This document shows positions 36,829 through 49,149 of a DNA stretch of 64,000 nt, piece by piece (the stretch's first letter is position 1; every line of letters starts with the position of its first letter). The notes beneath the pieces were generated by a model. It was not told the DNA's origin and searched no databases. It saw nothing but the letters and a program-made list of their open reading frames with translations. The position numbers were made by a program, and so were the translations under genes. This DNA comes from Centroberyx gerrardi (taxonomy: Eukaryota > Chordata > Actinopteri > Beryciformes > Berycidae), in contig NC_136016.1 in NCBI RefSeq assembly GCF_048128805.1, positions 11,646,676-11,710,675 of the forward strand, in the 5' to 3' direction.

Positions 36829-37684
36829 ATGAAGCTGGTGCTGTGTGAACTGGTGGTCCTCTGCCTGTTTGGGGTGCTGCATGCTGAGGCCAGGGCCCAA
36901 CCTGAGGACACAGGGTTAGTCTCACAAGGCTGACATGTGCTCTAAATTTGTTTAATCTTCATATGTTGAATGTTTTCATCTCTAAAAGCCATGACTCCAT
37001 TTTTACATATCAATAACTCAAACACTTGTACACTCTAAAATGCTTATTTTTTAAGCCAAGGTTATTTGTTAGCTGTTAACTTCAGTAATAATCCATAGTG
37101 AGTTTACTTAATATTTTCTGTAGCAGCAGATGTACCCCATCTGTCCTTGTTTTGGTCTCAGGTTAGCTTCTACTGAAACTGATGGTTGATATTATATAAG
37201 TAGGCTGCTAAGTATAAGCACATTTGTCTTATGCTGGTGTAGTTTGTATAAACTATGTTCATTTAACATAGTGCTGGCAGTTTTCTTCCTCTGGTAGCCC
37301 ATCACTGCTGAGGGAATACAGGGAGAACAATGTTGCTTATGTGGTTTTATCTCTGTCAGCATGTCAAGTCTCACTGTCAATGAGCAGCGCCTAGGGAGAA
37401 GATATGCTGAGTCGACCATTGCCAGTGACATCAGCAAAATCATGGATTCTATGGTGCAGAAAAATTTTGTCAATTTCTTGCTCAACCAAAGGGAGAAAAA
37501 AAGCGAGTAAGTCACTGAATCTAGCAAATATTTCAGGCAAAAGCAAAACCAGTACACCTATAAAAGCAATTTAATGCTGTCATGCTCTCACAGGCCCAAC
37601 ACTGTGGAAGAAGATCCAGAGGAGCGTCAGTACAACGACCTCCTGAGGCTCACTCTGCATGAGCAACAAAGGAGGAAGGTCTAG
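36829..37684 (+). CDS. gip: glucose-dependent insulinotropic polypeptide precursor
   Basis: Three coding exons: 36829-36914, 37360-37506 and 37594-37684, total 324 bp and 107 aa. The precursor has a signal peptide (hydrophobic core near residues 3-18) and a short propeptide ending in the dibasic site RR (42-43). The hormone runs from Tyr44 to about Glu74 (31 residues), followed by KK. It starts with Tyr-Ala, the dipeptide cut by DPP4, and contains DSMVQKNFVNFLLNQ, the glucagon-family receptor-binding helix. The human hormone has 42 residues and precursor 153, so the fish form lacks the long C-terminal extension. GIP is an incretin secreted by gut endocrine cells and acts on a class B GPCR. 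Its place beside snf8 matches human GIP-SNF8. Confidence 0.95.
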
Positions 37685-38030
37685 GTGTGTTTTCCCTCAT
37701 AAGTACCCTTATATGGCTTTCATATGACTTTGTCTCATGATACTGTGTTTATTATTGTATAAACTGATCTGCCTTACTGTGTTCAATACCATCACTTCTC
37801 ACAATGTAACTCTGTCATTAGGCTCCAACAAGGCCCAGTGGCGCTTTGGAAAGTCAAACAACTCAAGATGGCTCCTGTGCTGATGTCTGCCTCTTGCTGT
37901 TTTGAAAATTTGGAAGTTGTTTGTTTTCTATTTGGATCAGAAGAGTAGTGAAATTTTGCCCTGTGGCAAAGCTTCTGTCTGTATGACATAAATTGTTGCA
38001 CAGCAAAATAAAATGACTTGAAATGACTTG
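37685..38030 (+). other. gip 3' UTR and poly(A) signal
   Basis: After the stop, a GTGTTT donor-like site and an acceptor (CATTAG) near 37821 suggest a spliced 3' UTR. AATAAA lies at 38007-38012. Confidence 0.5.
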
Positions 38031-38605
38031 ACATAAGTGGCGTTGTATTTTGTGTTGCTAAAAACATGTAACATTTTACATTATATGTGAAATGGCTTCA
38101 CATATATATAGGCTATATCTAAGCAGGGATATAAATCATAGTATGTAGTATCAACCTGATGCAACTTATATGAAGATAGGATCTTTTAAGAAACTTAAAC
38201 AAACATAAATGAATCCTTTCCTGAAAATATAATTGTTTTTATTCATATTGATGATTGTTTGCATTATTGTGATAACTGACTGAATGTCATAGTTTAGCCA
38301 CCTTATTATTCACCACAACCATCATCGATATCAATATAACACCAGATACAAAGAAAGAATAAAAAAACACATTTGAATGACACATCAAATGTTATGGATG
38401 GAAAGCCATGGCTTTATCAACACCAAATTCAACAAAAAACAGTTCATCTCAAACCTGCCATGAATCTTGGCAGGCTAATTTAATGGGTATTTTAATACAA
38501 TTGAATTAATGTAGTTTCTGCATCTCTGTATATGATACGTTTTAATTCTTTTTTATCTTTATTTTATTTTATTACTATTTTTTAATAGGCCTGCTATATT
38601 CGCCA

Positions 38606-38624
38606 AGGCACCAGGGGGCAGTGT
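38606..38624 (+). promoter_or_regulatory. CTCF-like motif between gip and snf8
   Basis: GGCACCAGGGGGCAGTG fits the CTCF core consensus closely. It lies about 340 bp before the snf8 start. The rest of 38.03-38.96 kb is AT-rich with no other feature seen. Confidence 0.4.
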
Positions 38625-38965
38625 TCACATCTGTTGTTGGTCGCACTATCAAGGAAGTACTTTATTTCCTGGTTCCTGAAAAAAAAAGTCAAAATAAAAA
38701 CAGCTGCAATAGATTACATGCGTTACATTAAATCTCGTAAAAATGTACTTGGAAACTCGTGGCTACATTTCATAATTGATTGAACTGAATATAATATCGG
38801 GCTGCTATTGATAGGTAACGTCAGCTGGTGAACTACTGTGATATTAACAAGGAATATCCCTGTAAGTAGCATTTACCTACATTACGATACCTGATATTAT
38901 TCTGCAAATACAGATAATTAGACAGATAATTATTCCACACGTAGTTTTGACCAGACAGCAACAAG

Positions 38966-39177
38966 ATGCATCGGAGAGGTGTGGGTGCGGGAGCTATTGC
39001 CAAAAAGAAGCTTGCAGAGGTAAGTTATGACACACACATGAAACACTTTTTTTTTTTTCACGTTAATTTAACTTGGAGAAACGCTTTCTTATCTCATGCA
39101 TGACATTTTTTCTTAATTCAGGCCAAGTACAAGGAAAGAGGAACTGTTCTAGCCGAGGATCAAATTGTCCAGGTGGG

Positions 39178-39217
<40 letters not shown>

Positions 39218-41070
39218 TGTCTGTGTGTCTGTGTGTCTGTGTGTCTGTGTGTGTGGATATTGGTGAAAGCCTAGGCTACATTATTGAAATTCTTGAATAA
39301 ACACTAACACATAGTTCTTTCTGTTTTCCTGTCAGATGTCTAAGCAGCTGGAGACCTTCAAGTCAAACCTGGAGGAATTTGCCAGCAAACACAAACAAGA
39401 AATCCGCAAGAACTCACAGTTCCGGGTTCAGTTTCAGGAAATGTGTGCCACCATCGGAGTGGATCCACTTGCCTGTGAGAATCATTTGTCTATGAATACA
39501 CAGTACTTGTCCCTTCTGTGATACAGAGCATGTTTGGACACTTTATATGTATTTTAAGGTAGAATGTAACTTTCTAAAGTGTTTTTTCCTCTTCTTCCAC
39601 AGCTGGCAAAGGGTTTTGGTCAGAGATGCTCGGTGTTGGTGACTTCTATTATGAGCTTGGTGTGCAGATTATTGAAGTGTGTCTTGCCCTGAAACACAGG
39701 AATGGAGGTGAGGTTCTATCCTTGTATTTTGCATCATTGTGGGTGTGGTCATGGCATGTAGCAGAATATCATCACATAATATCAACTGAAAAAAGTCAGT
39801 TATAATCTTTTTTTTCCAATTCCTCACATTTAAGACAACACAAGTAGTATAGCCTTGCTTGTGCCATCATAGGCAACTTTGTTTGCATTTCAACTTCATC
39901 TCTGGTATTTTGGCAATATCTTATTCACGTGAACCCAGTTCCATGTAATGCATCAAATCCTAGAGGACGGCATGCTGTTAAAACCATAATTGTTGTTGTT
40001 ACTAGTTTGTAAATGAATGCAACATCCTATTGATCTTTTATCTCCATTCAGGGCTTATTACTTTGGATGAACTCCATCAGAGAGTATTGAAGGGAAGGGG
40101 GAAATACGCCCAGGATGTGAGCCAGTGAGTCTCATTCAGTGCTTCATAATGTAGTATTCAATATCCAAATGAATAGTTTTCTTGAATCATTTATCATCCA
40201 TGAGTCAGGTTTATGTGAAACGATTATTAATTTTAACAAACGCGTGCTTCCCAGAGATGACTTGGTGAGAGCCATAAAGAAACTGAAAGCCATGGGGAAT
40301 GGTTTTGGGATGATTCCTGTTGGCGGCTCTTACCTGGTGCAGTCAGTCCCAGCAGAGCTCAACATGGACCACACTGTAGTCCTGCAGCTGGCCGAGGTAA
40401 GACTTCGCTATGTAAACAGAGTGACCACCACCTCCTAAGTCGGTTTAATGGAAAAGTAAAAGAAAACGACAATTAGCCTGCATACCATCCCCCTTGTTGA
40501 CTAAGTCTCCCACTTATTAGTGTCACTGTAAGTTTTATTTGTGGAATATAGAAAGCATAGGCACACAGTACAGGCCTTCTTTTTTTATTTTTACCCAAAT
40601 CTATTCAAGTTTTATCTAATGCACCATTTTCAGTATGCATTCAGATTTTGATCATGTCGCCTTGATCAAAATGTCCAAAAAATGATGAATAATGAGTTAA
40701 CTTATAAGACATTATGGCTGTTGGGGTGCTGTGTGGAGTCTGTTTGCTTCAGTGTTTGTTTCTTCGTCCACTTGTAGAAGAAGGGCTACGTTACAGTGAG
40801 TGAGATCAAGGAGAGTCTAAAATGGGAGAAAGAGCGGGCTTGTCACGTCCTGGTAAGTGTCGGCACGGCATCTCATTTCAGGTCGTTATGAAAGTTCGAC
40901 ATCACCCTCACGCTCTCGTCTCGTATTCCCAGGATCACCTGCTGAAAGAGGGACTGGCTTGGCTAGATGCTCAAGCCGCCGGAGAACCGCAGTACTGGCT
41001 GCCGGCTCTCTTCTCTGAACTGACGTCCCGTGATGTCACACCTGAGGAGGCCAATCAGATGACGCCTTAA
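38966..41070 (+). CDS. snf8: vacuolar-sorting protein SNF8 (ESCRT-II subunit VPS22)
   Basis: Eight exons: 38966-39019, 39122-39172, 39336-39474, 39603-39707, 40052-40124, 40255-40396, 40778-40852 and 40933-41070. They total 777 bp and 258 aa, equal to human SNF8. SNF8 with VPS25 and VPS36 forms ESCRT-II, which recruits ESCRT-III in endosomal sorting of ubiquitinated cargo. The N-terminal helix [20 protein letters not shown] is the conserved basic start; a helical hairpin follows ([19 protein letters not shown]). Two winged-helix domains make up the rest, with [20 protein letters not shown] at the start of the first and [15 protein letters not shown] in the second. No odd residues or frame breaks seen. 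chmp2a, an ESCRT-III gene, lies 10 kb upstream but this is probably coincidence. Confidence 0.97.
39181..39255. repeat. (GT)n microsatellite in snf8 intron 2
   Basis: About 75 bp of GT repeat with CT interruptions, starting eight bases after the exon 2 donor. Confidence 0.95.
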
Positions 41071-42187
41071 GAAAGACGGGGTGAATTTGGACTATGGACA
41101 GTGTGGAGTAATGTTGGTAAACAAAATGTGCCTGGTGGAAAAGGCTCATTTGTCGGACTCAGGCTGGTTCACTGGTGTTGGCAAGTGAATTCTCTCTCTG
41201 ATCGTTTTCTGGATCCGCAGAGGGAAGAGGCTTTGCTCAGTGGGCTGTCCTCCCTTACAAAGTGTATGCAATGAGCACACTTATATTATTAAGTAGTGAC
41301 TGAAAGCAGGATATAGTGTTGCTCACTTTCCATTACACTACTTATGAAATTCAGTGTAAGATGTTATGTTTTCAGAGGTGATCATCGGTTATGGGCGGTT
41401 TAAGTAAGTTTCCATTTACAGAACATGTCACTGTTGCATTTTCCAGTTTACTATGTTCAAAGTAACTTTGAAAGAAGTGGCTGAGGTGTATCAGTGAAAC
41501 TTAAATTTTATTTTCTTGTCATCATTCCCATGTAAAGTGCATACTGTACATTGTAGAGAAAAGCATTTGCATTACATAAATCATTTGAATTGATTGCTGA
41601 CATGAATTAATTTGTTATCACATTATATCAAGTTGATATCAACAGGTCATCCCATTCTATACATTGCATTTAAATGAGATCAACAAGAACTTGGTGAAAG
41701 AAAATTCAGAGTAAATTATCATTAGAATTCAATGACTTGGTTACATTAAATCATAATTTCCTCTGAGCCATGGTGAAGTTATTATTTATGTATTTTAAAT
41801 GCACATATAATTGTTTTACTGCAGACTTATTCTAAATTAGATATTCTGAATATACAGCGTAAATAGAGTAAAGTGCGTGTATATATATGTAATGTAAATA
41901 TTATTTCCTTGTTTAACCTAGAATACAGTTCAATTACGATATAGGAATTGTTCTCACTTTTCTGGGTTGAGCAATATTACATCCTCTGCAAACCTGTGGC
42001 GAAACTATATGTGAATAATTTCAAGTCATGTATTTGAAGTTCTTGGGACTTTGGCTTTATTTGAATCGACACTTCTATATCCTTAAATGTGACTGCACAA
42101 CTTGCAAGCTAAGCTAATCAGGCAGTCCCATGTTTTTCTCCAAAGCATCTGAAACATACTCAACTACACCTACGGCCAGGTAAACCC
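41071..42187. other. convergent 3' UTRs of snf8 (+) and calcoco2 (-)
   Basis: AT-rich and without supported ORFs. The boundary between the two transcripts is not resolved. Confidence 0.4.
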
Positions 42188-45100
42188 TTACAGCTCGTGG
42201 CTGTAGACGTGATCTTCGAACACGGACTGCTCCATGCCGTCGCAGATGAGCGTGCAGAAGGGACAGATTCGGTGGCTCTGCTCATGCTGCACCAGCTCGT
42301 CTTGGGTGATGCCAGGGAAGTGCTCCTGGCAATGCCGGCACATCAAAGAATGCTGGGACAGAAATAGAGACGGCGGGTCATAAGTGGTAACAAAATAGGG
42401 ACCGGATTATATTTAAGTATGCATCAAACATGTAAGCAGCAGAGTCACTCTTGGCTTGTGCCGTCAATATCAAGTGGCTGCATGTGATGGGAGTTTTCCT
42501 CAAGCTCATTAATGTGTTTACGTTTATTTTTGTACAGGAATAACTTGACTGTTTGACCGAGTTGCCCTTAGGGCCATGTCTCTAAATTAAATCAGTTCAT
42601 GTGATGACTGGAACACTCAGGTTGCCCGGATAGCAGCAGGTACACTTATTTGGCTAGGGACCAGTTTCTCTTTATGCTGGTTAACATTACAAAGTTGTAT
42701 TTTTCCTGCTCCTTTTACAACAAAAACACAAAATAGATATTCTGCTCTGGTTCACTGACAGGATATGGTTTGGATAGGAATCGTATGAACATGTGATGTG
42801 TTTCTATACTGCTTCCTCTGAAGGGATTGGCTTGACAAACCTCTTCTCCTGTGTCTGGGGCGTTTTCTGCAAGAAAAACCACAGCAGTTAATAACACTAA
42901 ACAATCATTTTCTGTTCAGTATGTTATGATAAATGAGGCCTCCAATTTATTATCAATGGAGGAAATGTAAAAAGTGCCATCTTTTGGGAATGACTTGTTC
43001 ATGTACACAAATCTAGACTTAATAATTCAAGATACAGTATGTTGACTCTTGTTTTATGGTCAATTGTTGCTTCATAAACAGGTGGGGAAAAAAAGACCAT
43101 ATGGGTTCTTATAACGGAGCCTGGAGCTTACCCAGTTCGTCATACAAGTCCTCATACTGATGAGAGTCTGGAGGTGCGTCCTGCTGTTGCCCCTGAGCGG
43201 TGAAGTGGGCTGGAGAGCCAGGCGGGGTGGACGGCTGCACGGGGAGTGAGTCAGCAGGGGGAGCCGCCTGGAGGTCAGCAAACTCTCTGCGAAGCCCCTC
43301 GATATCTCTTTTGAGATTCTGACAGAATAAATAAAGTTAAGCAAACACAAGCGCCCAAAACCACGAGGTGACCCTTTGAATCGACCGAATAAAGAGGGCC
43401 GCCTTTGTGTAAATTTACCTGGTTTTCTCTAGCAAGCTCTTCTTTCTCATGTTTCTCAAGCATGATTATATTTTCCTGCTCTTCAATGAGTCCATCCTTG
43501 TCTGCAATGATCCCATGAGCCTCTGTGAGTTGTAGCTGAAAAATTAGGAAGGGCAACAATGGTATCAGCCAGCAGTTTTGTGTTTCAACAGTTTGCTGTT
43601 AAACATAAAGAAGGAAATCACAAATCTGAACCAAGGCCTATATCTTGTTAGATGCTTGAGTTCACCTCCAGTTTGCCGCTTTTCCGTTGTGTCTTATCAG
43701 ATGATGTGGCGACGTTCTGCAGCTGCTCCCTGACCTCCAGCACCTCTCTCTCTAATTGCTCTGCACGTCTCTTTGTTGTGTTGGACTCCTGCCTCTCGCT
43801 CCCCAGCTGGGCCCGAGCCTCCTGTAGCTGGCTAACTAGAGTCTGCACCTACAGGAGAGACGCATCATAGTTAACGAGGCAAGAGTGAATTCGCTGTTGT
43901 GAGAGGATACGGTGCCTCGTTTTAATTCGCTCCCACCTTCAGGTCGTCGTCTGGAATGTTCTGCAGCGTCTCCTGCTCTGAGAGGCTCCTGCGCAGCTCC
44001 CGGTTCTCTCTCTTCACTTCGTCCAGGTTGTGTGTGAGGCTGTGCAGTCTGTGCAGCTCGGCACTGAGCCTCTCCTTCTCCTTCTCGCTGCTCTGAACGT
44101 CCACCTGGGAAGGATGCAGCGGACATTTGAATCTACACCAGACCCTTTGCATCTCCACTGGGATCACCCATCAGATCATAACACCACATCTGATCAGCAG
44201 TCAAATTACGTTATGAGTATGTGCCCTTTCATTTTTGAGCAGATTTGACTAACCTGCCTGCTGACAGACGCTGTTACAAGTTATAGGCTACAATCTTACC
44301 TACGCTATCTACTTTTATCATAGCACTCTGCACAGCAAAGCAGATATACCTTTAGGAGCTGAATGGTATCTTTTAGTTTGAGCAGTTCTTGTTCTCTATC
44401 TCTGGTTTTGCGTTTGAGCCTGAAAAACACAGAGACAAAGCATTAGTGGTCACAAAATGTCATAGAAGAAGTGGTAAAAGTGGTCATCATCTCTTGTCAT
44501 GATAAGTTCAGACATGACTCACTCGGAAATCTCCACACTTTGGATGTCAATCTTCCCCCTCAGCTCCTCCCGCTCCTCCTTCAGCTGTTTGATCTTGATC
44601 ACAGCTCGATCGTATTTCTCCTGAACATGTGTCAGAGATTGCTGACACGACACATGTTCAAAAATGTGCCAAACAAGGAAAGATACAGGGGATCAGAAAA
44701 TTGAAGATAACTTTATCTCTTTAAAAATTGATTATTTTTTCTCATTGCCGATGTTTCATGATTGTGGCGCAGCTTTTGACAGTGAGGTAAACTCATTCAC
44801 TTATCTTTACCTCCTGTTGTCTTGATGATTCATCACCTAAATCCACGCTCTGGCTGAGGTTTTCCTGCTCGCTGGCATTCTGCTGCTGTATCTCCAGCCG
44901 GTTTGCCAATTGGATCAGTACCTCCTCCTAAAATGTAACATCTGAGTTAAGTTTCCACTCTGACAGGATGCTGGTTCTGGTATACAATTAAAAAAAACAG
45001 ACAGAGAACAAACCTTGAGTTGGTCATTTTCTTGCTGTTGTTCCTTTAAGGTGCCTATTAAGCCTTCGTTTTGTTCTTTCATTTGATTCAGTTCCTTGAC

Positions 45101-46350
45101 CAGGTCACTCCTTTCCTGCTCTCTCTGTTCATTCTGTTCCTGTAGAAAATAATGACATTGCATCCACAACATGTTGGAAACTGTGGCCTTGCTCAAATAT
45201 ACAAGTGTCATGCCCATTTAGGAAGGAGTGAAATGGGACAAGCAGACCTCCAGGCTGTCGACTTGTTGCTGTTTGTCCTTCAGAGCACTTTTAATGCTCT
45301 CATTTTCCTCTCTCATCTGATCCAACTCTTTCATCAATTCAGCTTTCTCCCGGACACTCTGTTCAACCTGCTCCTAGGTTAAACAAAGCATATAAAGTCA
45401 ATATAAAACTATTTACTTTTTGAGGTCAGTCAAACCCAGATGTGCTTTCATTAGAGATACACATTTGTGTCTTGCACAGCGCTCTAGAAATCAATACATA
45501 AGTTTAAAAGTGTGTTATTGCTACTTGATATCATGGGTATAGCCACACCAAAGTCTTTCATATCAGATTAGTGCTCAGGTCTGTTTACACAAAACAACAT
45601 TATCACCCTGATGAGCCGTTAAGGCCACACTCACTGGCTTTTGCTCCATATTTATGATTTCAGACTTTTGAATTGCATTTGATACCTGTGTTGTAATCAC
45701 CAGAAGGTCATTTTCCAGGCTGCACTCCATGCTTTGCTCCACTGGGGTTTTGAAACAGAAAGGGGTGCTGGCTCCTCTCACTTGGCCGTTGCTGTCGATG
45801 TAGCAGAACTGGTAGAACTCAGCTTCATCCTTAGGCAAGTAGTAGTCTAATGCAACAAGAGGAGAATGGATTAGTGCAGACTGAGATTTTTTACATGCAT
45901 TGTTGTGTTAAAGAAAAACTGAGCCATGCCGAAAATTTCCGGCGATAACTGTGCTGCAGTTAAAAGGAAACTAGGTCTTACCACGAAAAACTGCTTGCTT
46001 TCTCGCTGTCTCTTGCCCAACCACATCCAGAGATGGCTCCACCCACACAAAAGTATGATAATCTTTTGTTGTGCTCCACCCTACCTGTACAAGGACAGAT
46101 ACACAAAAAAATCAGATTGACACACTTCATTCTGACAGACAGAAATGACATAAAAAGTTGATATTCTTTAAATTCTCACCTTGAAAATGCCCACCCAGTC
46201 CCTTGTGTTGGGCTGGAAGGCTGCAGTCAGGGTGTAGTGGCAGGTCACAGAGGCCGCGGGTGGGTATGAGTGAGGGATGTCGTTGAAAAGGACCTGGGAG
46301 AAACTGGCTGCTGAGGAGTCCAGGACCACAACCTCAGAGGAGTTCTCCAT
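42188..46350 (-). CDS. calcoco2: calcium-binding and coiled-coil domain protein 2 (NDP52-type autophagy receptor)
   Basis: Fourteen exons: 46350-46180, 46084-45982, 45846-45686, 45373-45248, 45139-45014, 44927-44811, 44641-44523, 44419-44350, 44104-43937, 43848-43666, 43535-43419, 43318-43132, 42866-42841 and 42352-42188, in all 1839 bp and 612 aa. Human CALCOCO2 is a cytosolic receptor linking ubiquitin- or galectin-8-marked cargo to LC3C. Here an N-terminal SKICH domain (about 13-130) has [25 protein letters not shown] and [15 protein letters not shown]. The noncanonical LIR of NDP52 (LVV) is matched by LLVITTQ (139-145). A long coiled coil (about 146-530) and two zinc-finger-like modules (559-612, MCRHC...HEQSH and CPFCTLICD...HVYSHEL) follow. 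It is longer than human CALCOCO2 (446 aa). CALCOCO1 is the alternative, but ttll6 and snf8 as neighbours favour CALCOCO2. Two donors are GTTTGT, weak but phase-consistent. Confidence 0.88.
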
Positions 46351-47250
46351 GCTGAGCTGTTAGACCAGGCACAGCACAATAAAATCAAGAAGGCAGCTTC
46401 TCTGATGGTCAAAACAACATTTAATGGCTTCAACTGACGACAGCAGGTGCAGAGAGCGGGCCTATGTGTGTAATGTCTGAAATCCAGACCAATGTTTATC
46501 TAAGGCTTCATCTCATTTGTGCGCTGACAGGACTAATCCACGATATTGCTTTCAGTTTCTGTAAAAACAAAACTCAAGTAGCCTAGTCAGCTATGATTAA
46601 AAAGTCAATTTTCCTCGACTAGACAAGGCTGTATGCTGTTTCTGATAACTATTACTTTCGCCCAGGATGAGATTTCACCTATTTTGAAGACTTTTAGAGG
46701 AGGTAATAAGGAATAAAAGTAACAAAAAGAAATCGAAAGTGAACTGTGACCGTAATGTTGTTTGGTTTACTACACGGTCTAACGTTTTCACTAGAAACTG
46801 TCCAAACAAACCTAAAGTTATGATAAAATACTGATGTGAAAAGGCTGAACTTACATGTTTGCTGTCACTGCTCGGTGTCACAGGTCGTCCGCGAGCACTG
46901 CTTGGCAGATCGGAACCAGCTCGTGCTATGCTGCCTTCAGGTGCTCCTCGTAAATTCCTACTTCCGAGCTCGCACGATGTTAATATCATAATGTCATCAG
47001 GCATATAAGTGCTTTTGGACGGAGATAACAGCAAAATGGACACTGTAACAGTTATTTGGTAGCTACTTTTTGCTTCAGCGACACAGGTGGAGAAAGTATC
47101 AGATGTATAATTGATGTCTTACTTGATTTCTTAAAACTTACCCAGTCATTTACTACACTATGTCGTCGGTGCACGCTTAAGTCGTAAATTTCCGATTTCC
47201 TGAAGGCAGCATTTCTTTAAATTGCGTAGTCAACAGTGAAACTACACAAC
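46351..47250 (-). promoter_or_regulatory. calcoco2 upstream region
   Basis: Presumed 5' UTR and promoter of calcoco2. An ORF at 47043-46675 lacks splice support. No TATA box or clear core element was seen. Confidence 0.3.
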
Positions 47251-47640
47251 TGGGGGAAATGTAGTTTCCAACTGTATGTAGGCCTATTCAACAACTTGTT
47301 TTTGTCACTTTGAGAACGAATGCTTTTTCTATCTTTGCATTTTCCACGAAAATATGTTAGAGTCAAAAGTTCATTCTGAAGCTTATGTTTTCTCCACGGA
47401 CACGTTCAGTAGGCTGTTGTCATGTAGCCTACTGTGTGTCATGTGGCTTTTTCTTTTTTCATCAGAAATAGTCTACCATTATAGAGTGCAGAAAGAATCT
47501 ATTTCATACCACCGGCCCAGTGCACTGGTCGTATTTCATTGGCACAGATTAGGCTATACTTTGTGGACGAAATACTCCTAAAACCAAACAGTATCAGAAT
47601 GTTACCCGAGTGAAAAATCACTGTAATATAGTATGCTGTA

Positions 47641-47778
47641 ATTGTATCTGTAAGCCAGGTTCAGGTTGCCAAGGGAGATGCTTCTTCATCACCAAATCCA
47701 GTAATGACACTCGTCCTGGAAAACATGATCTGTCAGGTTTATATCTCCCGGTGAGGATCTAAAAACAACAACAACAAC

Positions 47779-47840
<62 letters not shown>

Positions 47841-48140
47841 GAATCGCAACTGCAGTGTCAAGATTAAACCAGAAGAGGGAGCCAACAGTATTTTCCATTG
47901 TAGCCCTATGATCCTATCCGAGTACCATGATGTAATTATAGCCTACTTATCCGTTATATATTCATTATAATAGGCTAATATTTCTCTATTTATTGTGGGT
48001 GTCTCTCAAATTTAAATCCACGTGTTGTCTGTATTTTTTCTTATTATTGTTGCTTATTTATTGCCATCTCTGCTTACTTAGCCTCCAATCTGTTAATTGT
48101 ACTGTCATTTCTGTTATAGCGTGTGGTGGTGTAGGCTACT
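47641..48140 (+). pseudogene. decayed partial duplicate of ttll6
   Basis: The part at 47645-47760 aligns by eye with ttll6 exon 54880-55036 and its donor (54931-55050): both share ATCTGTAA, CAGGTTGCCAAGG, CTTCATCACCAAATCCAG and ATCTCCCGG-GTGAGG. The copy has lost two bases in the CATATGATC region and one G at the splice junction, breaking the frame. The CA repeat after it matches the CA repeat at 55057. Then 47850-48010 resembles ttll6 intron DNA at 57940-58145 (GCAGTGTCA, AGAGGGAG, ATGTAATTATA). Finally 48035-48135 resembles 58770-58830 (CTTATTATT-GTTGCTTATT, then CTGTCATTT). So it is a collapsed copy of a ttll6 segment with internal deletions, in the same orientation and about 5.5 kb before the ttll6 ATG. 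Confidence 0.8.
47781..47839. repeat. (CA)n microsatellite inside the ttll6 pseudo-copy
   Basis: Fifty-nine bases of uninterrupted CA, corresponding to the shorter CA tract after the donor of the parental ttll6 exon. Confidence 0.95.
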
Positions 48141-48478
48141 GTTTCCCTGTCTAACAGGTGATAAAAAAAAAACAAGTATGGGTACACAACAGCAGAAGAT
48201 CAGAAACTGGAGAAATATAAATAGAATATTCCTGACCAATACTTCCAACCAAAAACACACAAAGAGACCATTTAGCCATGGGATTCCCTATTTAATTTGC
48301 AATTTAAATTAAATAATGTAACTAATCATATTCCCAAATTGAACTACTGACATCATTTCCTGAGGAAGAGAGTATAATAATTAAATAAAACATTGTGATT
48401 TCTGACTGAGCATTGTCAGTTATTCTATCTTAACAAGAACCAGCATAAACCGCACCCATTGTAATATTCCTCAATCTC

Positions 48479-48512
<34 letters not shown>

Positions 48513-49140
48513 ATTTGAAGCTCATGGGCAGTAAGAGTCTAGATATTCTCTCTCACCATGAATTATTCTCAATCCTGTCAATCAATTATTTTTGAAATGA
48601 AAAACAAAACATAACAAAACAGTGAATATTAAACTGTAAAATTAGGAAGGAATTTGTTGATAATTTGTCCTCTCCACAGAAATATTCATGGTCTTCCAGT
48701 TGAGTAGGCTACAGGGTGTAGATGTCATGTTGTAGAGAAACAATGGTTATACTATATAGTGCACCCCGTCATGTTATATGCCATCGCATTTCTAGGAAAC
48801 AACGCCTGAATACAGAGTTAGTCTAGGGTTAATTCCTCTTAGGTCTGAAAACAGATCCCAAATATGTCGTCAGTTTATTCGACAAAGAAAGAAAAAATGT
48901 TTTGAACTGTATGTCTGTATGTGGTGTATTGTTTTTCAGTCTAGGCCATCCATGATTTATAGCCTACTGTAAGCTACTGATATAGGCCTATATAATAAAA
49001 TATGTAATGTCATGTAATGTAATAGAATAGAATACAATACAATACAATAGCCTACAATACAATACAATGTTTACAGACTGTGGATATTATCGAAAAAGCA
49101 CCTTATGCAATTATACGTGAACTAGGTGCACCTGTGTAAC
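48141..49140. other. intergenic with simple repeats
   Basis: Holds (TTTC)n at 48483-48512 and an (AATAC)n-type tract at 49021-49068. No gene seen. Confidence 0.6.
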
Positions 49141-49149
49141 TAGGATACA

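Noticed and set aside
39073-39300. Plus-strand ORF through the GT repeat in snf8
   Set aside because: Intron with valine/cysteine repeat translation; snf8 exon 2 uses a different frame.
46675-47043. Minus-strand 122-codon ORF upstream of calcoco2
   Set aside because: No homology recognised and no acceptor; probably part of promoter or 5' UTR.
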